A stretch of DNA of 40,165 nucleotides. Source: JAYRWN01 sp041917975. GTDB lineage: Bacteria; Bacteroidota; Bacteroidia; Chitinophagales; Saprospiraceae. Shown here one piece after another: positions 33,234 through 40,165 of this stretch. The notes beneath the pieces are model-generated. The model saw nothing but the letters and a program-made list of their open reading frames with translations. It did not search any database and was not told the DNA's origin. The translations under genes were made by a program, and so were the position numbers. The stretch's first letter is position 1. Each line of letters opens with the position of its first letter. The stretch is taken from positions 1 to 40,165 of the forward strand of contig JAYRWN010000086.1 of NCBI GenBank assembly GCA_041917975.1, in the 5' to 3' direction.

Positions 33234-35552
33234 TCAGGCTTCCCCAATCAAACCTTTAAAAACCGGTTCCCGAAGAGTCCCCTGGTCTGTCATAGAGGCA
33301 AATTCTATTTCGCAGGCGAGGATTGGGTTTATCCAGGTGGTGACTTTTTCTTCAACTGGCGGAAGATTAAATAATTTAGAACCCGAACCTACAGAATCCA
33401 TTTTACCCTTTAGAAATTCCATATAATCTGCATCGAACCCAGTTCCTACTTTACCGCGATATATTTTATCACCTCCATGAACTTCCATAATGTGGATTGC
33501 GCCAAATACTTTTTCCCTCTCACCTTGACCCTCTGTATATCCAATGATGTTACACATGATACTTTGTCTAAACTTAATTTTAATCCAATCGCTGGTTCGT
33601 TTACCCGGATAATATTTGCTCGTCCTATTTTTGACAATTATCCCTTCCAGTTGATGGCTTTTGGCTGCTTCGAGGAGGGCAGGTCCATCTTCAATATGTT
33701 GACTATAACGAAATGGTGAACCGGGTTTAATGATGTCCTGGAGCCATTCCTTTCTGCGATGGAGGGGCTCATTGATTAATGGTTTACCATCCAAATATAA
33801 TAAATCAAAGACATAAGCGTAGGCTGGGTTAGTTTTTGCGGCACGTTCAATTTTGCTGTCATGTTGATGGTGCAGGCGAGAAATAACTTTTTTAAATATT
33901 GGACGGCCTTTTTCATCTAAGCAAACTATTTCAGCATCTAATACTGCATTACTGGCACGGATATAGTCACGGGCGGTGAGAATTTCCGGAAATTGTTTAT
34001 TTAAAATATTCTTATTGCGACTATGCAATGTGATTTGGTTGTCGTTTATGACTATAATGCTGCGAATACCATCCCATTTTATTTCAAAAAGGTAATCACC
34101 ATCATTTGGGATAGAAGTTTGCTGTTCCGCCAGCATAATATCCCAAGGATATTGGTCATATAGTATAATTGGTGTATCAACTCGTTCTAATAACCAATCC
34201 TTATCTTTAAGGTTATGCATTCTAAATTCCGCATCCCATGAAGGGCTGGTTAGTTTGAAATAGAAGCCATCTTTCTTTTCCTTTGTTAAAGTGTATTTAC
34301 CTATGGCGTAATTCCACATTTTTCCAGCACCGTATTCACCTTTTGGGATTTCGCCATCAAAGTTTAAGTATTCCAAAGGATGGTTTTCCGTTTGTACCGC
34401 GAGTCTTTTAACTCCAGGGTAGGGGGGGAGTCCCTTTGGTAAAGCCCAACTCTTTAAGACTCCATCTTTCTCCAAGCGTAAATCATAATGAAGACGACTG
34501 GCATGGTGTCGGTGGATAACAAAGGCATTTCCCTGTCCGCCAGGAATGACCGGCAATGGCTCTGAAGTGCGTTCGAAATCTCTTTTGCGAGCATATTCAG
34601 TGAGTTGGGTCGGGGTTTTATGTTTGTCGCCGGGGATGTCCTTTTGGATTATAGGAGGCGTACTCTGTTTAGTGTGAATCGGAGTGGAATAGCTTGAAAA
34701 ACCTTCCCACGCATCACCGGAAGTCATTACTTTCTCGATAACATTACGCAAGTTATAAGCTTGATTACTTTCTAAACTATCTAATTCGGCCCAGCTAAGC
34801 GGAGTAGAAACAGTACCGCCCGGTTTACCGCGAAGACTATATGGTGCTACGATGGTTTGAGAAGGGCGATTTCGGTAAATATCGATAAGTATTTTGTTTG
34901 TGCGAGTTTCTTTTTTTAACGCTATAGTGCATAGTTTTGGTTGTTTTTTGACCATTCTATTGGCAATATCTTGTACAGCTTCAAAGACCTCATCATGCGA
35001 CCATTTAGGTTCGATAGGGATAAATAAATGTAATCCAGATCCGCCGCTAGTTTTAACAAAAGGCATATATCCGAGTTCCAACATGTCTTCTCGAAGTAAT
35101 AAGGCCAGTTCTTTAATTAAATGAAAAGAGACACTAGGCCCAGGGTCCAGATCTACAACAAAATAATCGGGGTGTTCCAGATCCATTTTGGTTATTTGCA
35201 TAATGTGTAATTCCAGACATGCCAGATTAGCAAGCCATACCACGGATGCTTCATCGGTTAAATAAATATAATCCTTAGTGTCCTCACGACCCAAACGTAC
35301 AAACTGAATCCAGTCAGGAGCCCAGTCAGGCCTGTCTTTTTGAAAGAAAGACCCGGCTTTAATTCCATCCGGGAAACGTATCAACGACAAAGGTCGGTAC
35401 TTAATGTGATTTAAAAGAGTTGGAGCAATTCGGTAGTAGTATTGAACGACTTCTGCTTTGATGATATGTTCATCCGGGTAAATAACTTTGTCCAGATTAC
35501 TTAATTTAATTTTTTGTTTTCCAATTTGAGTCCATTGATATTTGGAAGACAT
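33234..35552 (-). CDS. ligD: DNA ligase D (polymerase-phosphoesterase-ligase)
   Basis: A 772-residue three-domain end-joining enzyme. Order is POL-PE-LIG. The primase-polymerase domain (1-290) has the metal pair Asp134/Asp136 in FVVDLDPG and KTSGGSGLHLFIP. The 3'-phosphoesterase domain (about 320-470) has HRHHASRLHYDLRLE (346-360). The ATP-dependent ligase domain (475-772) has nucleotidyl-lysine Lys491 in FEIKWDGIRS, the DAEIV motif, LEGIIVKNR and SDWIKIK. The order matches the mycobacterial enzyme, not the Pseudomonas one. It is upstream of ku and divergent from the trehalase gene across 141 bases. No LexA-type site was recognised. Confidence 0.96.
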   Translation of the reverse strand: MSSKYQWTQIGKQKIKLSNLDKVIYPDEHIIKAEVVQYYYRIAPTLLNHIKYRPLSLIRFPDGIKAGSFFQKDRPDWAPDWIQFVRLGREDTKDYIYLTDEASVVWLANLACLELHIMQITKMDLEHPDYFVVDLDPGPSVSFHLIKELALLLREDMLELGYMPFVKTSGGSGLHLFIPIEPKWSHDEVFEAVQDIANRMVKKQPKLCTIALKKETRTNKILIDIYRNRPSQTIVAPYSLRGKPGGTVSTPLSWAELDSLESNQAYNLRNVIEKVMTSGDAWEGFSSYSTPIHTKQSTPPIIQKDIPGDKHKTPTQLTEYARKRDFERTSEPLPVIPGGQGNAFVIHRHHASRLHYDLRLEKDGVLKSWALPKGLPPYPGVKRLAVQTENHPLEYLNFDGEIPKGEYGAGKMWNYAIGKYTLTKEKKDGFYFKLTSPSWDAEFRMHNLKDKDWLLERVDTPIILYDQYPWDIMLAEQQTSIPNDGDYLFEIKWDGIRSIIVINDNQITLHSRNKNILNKQFPEILTARDYIRASNAVLDAEIVCLDEKGRPIFKKVISRLHHQHDSKIERAAKTNPAYAYVFDLLYLDGKPLINEPLHRRKEWLQDIIKPGSPFRYSQHIEDGPALLEAAKSHQLEGIIVKNRTSKYYPGKRTSDWIKIKFRQSIMCNIIGYTEGQGEREKVFGAIHIMEVHGGDKIYRGKVGTGFDADYMEFLKGKMDSVGSGSKLFNLPPVEEKVTTWINPILACEIEFASMTDQGTLREPVFKGLIGEA

Positions 35553-35659
35553 AATTACCCTGAGATTTAATATCCAAGATAATACTATAGTTGTAAAATT
35601 TCAGACCTGATCAGAAGGCTGTAGAATAGCTTTACAATTAATTCATAGCAAAGGGTAAA

Positions 35660-35671
35660 CCTATACATAGG
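35660..35671. other. Short palindrome between ligD and trehalase
   Basis: CCTAT-AC-ATAGG is a perfect 12-base palindrome about 23 bases before the trehalase ATG, in the divergent region shared with ligD. It could be an operator, but a palindrome this short can arise by chance. Confidence 0.2.
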
Positions 35672-35693
35672 CATAATGTTTACTTTTTATTAA

Positions 35694-37349
35694 ATGTTAA
35701 GCATGAGATATCACGTGTTGTACCTGATCTTACTCGGAATGCTTGCAGGTTGCAAGAATGAGCGTGGAGAGGACAAACAATCCAATCACCAGAAAAATCC
35801 ACAACCTTTGTTGGATTCAACTGAACTAAATGAAGTAATAAGGAACAACCCATCACCTGATTTACTTTACCCTGAATTATTTCATCAAGTTCAAACATCC
35901 AGTTTATTTCCCGATTCAAAGGCTTTCGCCGATGCGACACCCAAAGCATCGATAACAACCATTAATGAGGCATTTCGCTATCAAGTTCAGAAAGTAAATC
36001 AAACAAATCTTCAAGATTTTATACAAGGGTATTTTGATATTTCAACTTTACCAGAAGTAAAAGTGGAAACGGATCTAAACATCCAAAATCATATTCAAGA
36101 ATTATGGACCTTATTAACGAAACAACCTGAACCGATCATTCAAGGATCCAGTTTATTACCACTACCAAATGCATATGTAGTGCCAGGCGGTAGGTTCAGG
36201 GAAATTTATTATTGGGACAGTTATTTCACAATGTTGGGGTTAGCTGAATCAGGGCGGTATGATCTGATTAATTCTATGGTGGACAATTTCGCTCACTTGA
36301 TTAACCAGTATGGACATATACCTAATGGTAACAGGTCCTACTTTTTGTCACGATCACAGCCACCATTTTTAGCTCTAATGGTGGACTTATTAGCCAAGAA
36401 ATATGGCGAGGCAGATATTTATAAAAAGTATTTACCAGTATTGGAAAAAGAGTACTCGTTCTGGATGAATGGCCATGACAAAATAACGGATGCTTACGGC
36501 GGTTATCGCCGAGTAGTCAAGACATCAAAAGGAGCAATTATGAACAGGTATTGGGATGACCACCCCAGCCCACGTCCGGAAGCCTACAAAGAAGATGTAG
36601 AATTAGCCAATAGGTTCAATGGGGAAAGAAAACTTTTATTCAGAAATATAAGAGCCGCAGCCGAATCCGGATGGGATTTCAGCACACGGTGGACGGCCGG
36701 GTCTACAGACCTGATAAACATTCAAACAACATTTTATGTGCCGGTGGACCTGAATTCATTGATGTATAATTTAGAAAAGACTTTGGCCGTAGCATATAAT
36801 CTTGAGAGTCAATCTGATAAGTCCAATCATTTTCAAAAATTGGCAGAAATAAGAAAATCAAACATTAATGAATACTGTTGGGTACCTTCGGCTAATTATT
36901 ATATGGATTATCATTGGCGAAGAAGTGTATATTCGACTGAAGCCACAGCCGCTGGCGTTTATCCTTTATTTTTTAAAATTGCTTCAAAACAACAAGCTGA
37001 AGGTGCAGCCCGGTTCATTGAGAACATCTTGCTTAGAGAAGGTGGTGTAGTCACCACAGTGATTCCTTCCGGTCAACAATGGGATGCTCCAAATGGCTGG
37101 GCTCCATTACAATGGATGGCGTACCAGGGTTTAAAAAATTATGGGTACCATGAATTAGCGAACAAAATAGCGTATCGCTGGACACAACTCAACGAGGGGG
37201 TATATAAAAGAACGGGCAAACTGATGGAGAAATATAATGTAACGAACACCAGTTTAGTGGCCGGAGGAGGGGAATATCCCACTCAAGATGGGTTTGGCTG
37301 GACTAACGGTGTATATTTAAAATTGTTAGCTCAAATGCCAAAGAGATAA
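35694..37349 (+). CDS. treA: Trehalase lipoprotein, GH37
   Basis: A 551-residue inverting glycoside hydrolase that splits alpha,alpha-trehalose to two glucoses. Both trehalase signatures are present: PGGRFREIYYWDSYF (164-178) and QWDAPNGWAPLQ near 460. Likely catalytic acids are the Asp in ESGWDFSTRW (about 324) and the Glu in GGGEYPTQDGFGW near the C-terminus. A lipoprotein signal with Cys20 (LGMLAGC) points to the periplasm or outer membrane, so it probably uses external trehalose. Either of two ATGs (35694, 35703) may start it. No trehalose transporter or regulator is adjacent; it is a lone gene convergent with the T9SS type B gene. Confidence 0.95.
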   Translation: MLSMRYHVLYLILLGMLAGCKNERGEDKQSNHQKNPQPLLDSTELNEVIRNNPSPDLLYPELFHQVQTSSLFPDSKAFADATPKASITTINEAFRYQVQKVNQTNLQDFIQGYFDISTLPEVKVETDLNIQNHIQELWTLLTKQPEPIIQGSSLLPLPNAYVVPGGRFREIYYWDSYFTMLGLAESGRYDLINSMVDNFAHLINQYGHIPNGNRSYFLSRSQPPFLALMVDLLAKKYGEADIYKKYLPVLEKEYSFWMNGHDKITDAYGGYRRVVKTSKGAIMNRYWDDHPSPRPEAYKEDVELANRFNGERKLLFRNIRAAAESGWDFSTRWTAGSTDLINIQTTFYVPVDLNSLMYNLEKTLAVAYNLESQSDKSNHFQKLAEIRKSNINEYCWVPSANYYMDYHWRRSVYSTEATAAGVYPLFFKIASKQQAEGAARFIENILLREGGVVTTVIPSGQQWDAPNGWAPLQWMAYQGLKNYGYHELANKIAYRWTQLNEGVYKRTGKLMEKYNVTNTSLVAGGGEYPTQDGFGWTNGVYLKLLAQMPKR

Positions 37350-37366
37350 CACCCCTGAAAAGGAAT

Positions 37367-39760
37367 TTATCTGATTAATATAAAGTTCCCTGCGTAATTT
37401 TTTATTTCACCTCCTAAAGTCCTGACTTTCAATCGGAAAACATAAGTATCGGCAGGGGCATATTTTCCACCTTGTCTGCCATCCCAACCTTGCGCTGGAT
37501 TATCATGGTTATAGACTAATTGCCCGAAGCGATTAAAAATCAACAATTCTTCAACGGTGCCGCCATCTACTTTGACATTAAAATAATCATTTTCCCCATC
37601 ACCATTAGGCGTAAATGCATTGGGAGCTTGAACATTAAATGGTGGTTGAAACCAGGTTATGGTGGTTTCTGCTCCTGCTGGGCAGCCATTTTGATCAGTG
37701 AAAGTCACGGAATATTTTTCAGAAGTTTCTCTGGATTTGGTTTGCTTGATGATTTGGGTTTTATCTGCCAGGTTTGTGTTTCCCTCTTTCCAATTATATA
37801 CAGTAGTAGCGCCATTGGTAACGGCGGTCAAAGTGACTTCAGTATTTACAGGAACCAATACATTTGGTGATGCGGCTATGGCTACAGAGGCAGGTTGGAA
37901 AATATTTATGGTGGTCGTTCCACTCACAGGACATCCATTACGTTTTCCTTGAACTGTAAATTGCATACTTTGGAAAATCCGTATGGTCGGGTTAGGGCAT
38001 TTTGGACAGTTTAATCCATTTAGCCCTTGTTCAGGCATCCATTCAAGATCTTTTATACCATCATCTTTGGTGGTTACTTTTACAGGTTCACCAGGGCAAA
38101 CAATGGTATCCACCGGATTTACTTCTATGACAGGATCTTCCACAATAATCCGGATAGTATCGGTTTGAGAACAAGCTCCATTTGTCGTTTCGCGCCGGTA
38201 GGTGGTAGTTGCTTGAGCTAATAAATTTACATCGTATTCGTCATATTCATTTTGGAAAGCTCCATCCTGCGGGGACCATTCAAACTGAATGTCCGGATAT
38301 TTACCATAGTCAAAGGTCTTCGAACGAAATACGATTTCATCACCAACACAATATGGATTTTTCACCGGAATTTCAGATATAATACCCATATCAGGCAGGG
38401 AGTCTACCCTAATATAAATTTTGTCGGAGGCAGTGCAAACTTCATCGTTGATTGTCACCGTATACGTTGTACTGATACTTGGTTTTACAACAATAAAATC
38501 TGATGCGGGCGTACCAGTAATAATGCTGTCAGTGGGTGACCATCGTAATGGAAGCGCAGGGTTTGAGGGACGGGCGGTAAGAGATGCCTGTTCACCCAGG
38601 CAAATCATGATAGTGTCAGCAAAAGCTCCGGTTGAGGAAGAAGATAAAATGTTAACATCAATTGGGCGTGTATTAATCGTGATACTGGCCGAATCCCGGC
38701 AAAATCCCCGTCTACTGGTCGCTACTAATTTATAGGTTATAGTATCTTCCGGCGATGCAGTGGGAAAAGAGCTGGTGGAGTCATTTAAAGAAATACCGGG
38801 TGTCCAATCATAAGTGGTGGTTCGGTCCAGAGTAGGATTTCCCAATTGAATGGGAGAACCTTGACAAATGGTAGTATCCTTAAACTTAATTTGTGGAAAT
38901 TGGAAATCATCCACTTCAATGGCCACTGTGTCCTGTATCAGGCAATTATACAAGCTAATTTGTGCCACATATTTCGTTGAAACTAACGGTTTGGCCTTAG
39001 GTGAAAGTGCATTAGCATTGTTTAACCCAGCCGCAGGCATCCAACTGAAACCGATGCCATTGGTGTTAGTGGTAGCAAAAAGTCGGACTTCCTGTCCTAC
39101 GCAAATTTTCGTTGGGTCCAGAGCCATCGCTGAAATTTGCGGACTAAAAGGTCTGAGTACCGTACGATCAGACCAGGTACATGAACCGGCAGTGCCGGTA
39201 ACCGAAATTGAGGTAATTTGTGTGACTTGTGCTTCAACTATTGCTCCTTCACTAATTTTAAAAATAGAATTAGGAGTCCAACTGTAATTTTGCGCACCCT
39301 GCGCCTTCAGTGTAATGGGGGCATCCGTGCAAATGTTTAAAGTATCTTTTTTATCTATAATTCCTCCTGTCAGATCATCCTGTAGCGTTATGTTTATTCT
39401 TTTATTCACATTCCCGTTGCCGGTTAAAGTGATGGTAATAACTTCTGGACTTTCTGACTGATTATCACTTGTCGGTATTATCGCATAACATAATCTTTGG
39501 ACTCCCACAGCAAAGGAAAGAGAAGCAGGTAAATCTGTAGTGTAGTCAATATTGCGTATAGCCGAGCCAGCAACAGTCAGGGCAAAATTTAAGGGAGAAG
39601 TGGCCGTGTTTTGAAGTTCGAAACAAATGCTGTCGGGACTAGTGCTGCATTTCTCGGTTTGATAGTCTAGTCCAAGGGAAGATTTAAAAACAATATCAGG
39701 AACTTGGCTAAAAACAGGAAAAGCTGATGCTAGTAAAACAACTAGGAGGTATGACTTCAT
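37367..39760 (-). CDS. Large secreted protein with T9SS type B (gliding-type) C-terminal domain
   Basis: A 797-residue exported protein. Signal peptide 1-18 (LLASAFPVFSQ). Residues 30-125 resemble a Calx-beta domain (IDYTTDLPASLSFAVG, then SPEVITITLTGNG). Residues 140-700 hold about seven Ig/PKD-like repeats with recurring DTICQGSPI, MICLGEQASL, DTIVCPGEPVKV and SAT-YTVTI-type ends, several with paired cysteines. The final 90 residues are the type B sorting domain: NAFTPNGDGENDYFNV, LLIFNRFGQLVYN, GWDGRQGG, DTYVFRLKV. It should cross the outer membrane by the type IX system. An adhesive or surface role is inferred from the repeats. It lies 67 bases downstream of the cytochrome gene on the same strand. 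Confidence 0.88.
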   Translation of the reverse strand: MKSYLLVVLLASAFPVFSQVPDIVFKSSLGLDYQTEKCSTSPDSICFELQNTATSPLNFALTVAGSAIRNIDYTTDLPASLSFAVGVQRLCYAIIPTSDNQSESPEVITITLTGNGNVNKRINITLQDDLTGGIIDKKDTLNICTDAPITLKAQGAQNYSWTPNSIFKISEGAIVEAQVTQITSISVTGTAGSCTWSDRTVLRPFSPQISAMALDPTKICVGQEVRLFATTNTNGIGFSWMPAAGLNNANALSPKAKPLVSTKYVAQISLYNCLIQDTVAIEVDDFQFPQIKFKDTTICQGSPIQLGNPTLDRTTTYDWTPGISLNDSTSSFPTASPEDTITYKLVATSRRGFCRDSASITINTRPIDVNILSSSSTGAFADTIMICLGEQASLTARPSNPALPLRWSPTDSIITGTPASDFIVVKPSISTTYTVTINDEVCTASDKIYIRVDSLPDMGIISEIPVKNPYCVGDEIVFRSKTFDYGKYPDIQFEWSPQDGAFQNEYDEYDVNLLAQATTTYRRETTNGACSQTDTIRIIVEDPVIEVNPVDTIVCPGEPVKVTTKDDGIKDLEWMPEQGLNGLNCPKCPNPTIRIFQSMQFTVQGKRNGCPVSGTTTINIFQPASVAIAASPNVLVPVNTEVTLTAVTNGATTVYNWKEGNTNLADKTQIIKQTKSRETSEKYSVTFTDQNGCPAGAETTITWFQPPFNVQAPNAFTPNGDGENDYFNVKVDGGTVEELLIFNRFGQLVYNHDNPAQGWDGRQGGKYAPADTYVFRLKVRTLGGEIKNYAGNFILIR

Positions 39761-39827
39761 AATCTTTAATTCACAGACGGCTTAAAATCTATAGGGCAAG
39801 ATAAAACAAAACCAAATGCCTAGATAT

Positions 39828-40165
39828 CTATTCACAGCTATTTAACGCTTTTTCAGCATCGTCAGCAGTCATAAAATCATGTTCTTTTTGCCATTTCCAT
39901 TGAATATAATTCAGAACATTAGCTATGTCGATGGTGGACAATTGAGGGAAAGGTGGCATGGCTAACATTAGGGAAGAGTCTGTTACCAATTGTCCATTCC
40001 GTACTAAACATACTAATTGCCCAGCCGCAGTTCGCTTGAATGGTTTATCTAGAGGAGGAATCATGTTGCGTAATCCGGCGCCATCTTCCATATGACAATT
40101 TAAGCAGTAACTTTTAAAAATGGCTTTTCCGGATTGGTAATTACTGCATCCGAATAAGATTAGAA
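39828..40165 (-). CDS. c-type cytochrome lipoprotein, N-terminus cut by window edge
   Basis: The visible 111 residues continue beyond the right edge. The frame runs upstream of an internal ATG at 40091: residues there read LILFGCSNYQSGKAIFKSYC, then LNCH, giving a lipoprotein-type cysteine after LFG and the heme motif CLNCH (40092-40106). The C-terminal part has LAMPPFPQLSTIDIANVLNYIQWKW, in which the Met of LAMPPF is the likely sixth heme ligand. This is a small monoheme cytochrome c tethered to the envelope. Partners are outside the window; the multiheme or oxidase partner cannot be named. Confidence 0.85.
   Translation of the reverse strand, partial: LILFGCSNYQSGKAIFKSYCLNCHMEDGAGLRNMIPPLDKPFKRTAAGQLVCLVRNGQLVTDSSLMLAMPPFPQLSTIDIANVLNYIQWKWQKEHDFMTADDAEKALNSCE

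Noticed and set aside
38868..39287. Open frame of 139 codons antisense to the T9SS type B gene
   Set aside because: It is a shadow of the repeat-rich coding sequence, with no recognisable domain or promoter.
1..40165. tRNA, rRNA, CRISPR array, riboswitch or prophage
   Set aside because: The short intergenic gaps were read and none showed a cloverleaf, regularly spaced repeats, conserved riboswitch core or phage structural genes.

Overview
This window comes from the chromosome of a member of the Bacteroidota, most likely from or near the Saprospiraceae. The evidence is type IX secretion sorting domains of both kinds (a type A C-terminus on the 29989-32226 product, a gliding-type 'type B' C-terminus on the 37367-39760 product), a GLPGLI-family protein beside an outer-membrane beta-barrel protein, the near absence of Shine-Dalgarno sequences, repeated -7 boxes of the Bacteroidota form TAnnTTTG, and a dockerin-like segment of the style I recall from Saprospiraceae exoproteins. 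The DNA is AT-rich and genes are tightly packed; no intergenic gap exceeds about 200 bases. No tRNA, rRNA, CRISPR array or prophage was seen.

Layout. 1-133: the tail of an ISL3-like transposase runs into the end of a HAD nucleotidase gene. 125-4452: minus-strand group with HAD phosphatase, a membrane/cytochrome/LRR multidomain protein and an M24 Xaa-Pro aminopeptidase. 4589-7051: secreted M14 metallocarboxypeptidase. 7138-12967: divergent module of a sensor kinase and response regulator (minus) facing a GLPGLI protein and an outer-membrane beta-barrel protein (plus). 13160-16406: ABC-F ATPase, a MoaD/ThiS-like protein and a translationally coupled BNR-propeller protein. 16483-18756: TolB-like lipoprotein, a 44-residue membrane protein overlapping its end, and an HTH-type regulator. 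18833-24279: purM, convergent purB with ppk upstream of it, and divergent tpiA. 24383-26314: S24/LexA-like regulator with two tandem palindromes at its promoter, a 78-residue protein, and a class IV aminotransferase. 26409-29806: secreted propeller protein with a CxCC motif, a DJ-1/PfpI lipoprotein and a helical protein of unknown function. 29989-32226: T9SS exoprotein with dockerin- and cohesin-like parts. 32322-35552: ligD-ku, a bacterial end-joining operon. 35694-37349: trehalase lipoprotein. 37367-40165: large T9SS type B adhesin-like protein and a c-type cytochrome lipoprotein cut by the window edge.

Most of this is housekeeping (purine synthesis, glycolysis, polyphosphate, proteolysis) mixed with envelope and secreted proteins. 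I do not see one large undescribed defence or metabolic system. The most unusual local signals are the double palindrome at the S24 regulator promoter, the MoaD-like/propeller gene pair, the 44-residue overlapping gene, the CxCC propeller protein, and the dockerin-cohesin-like exoprotein. Recurrent TAnnTTTG boxes also let several start codons be corrected to shorter proteins.
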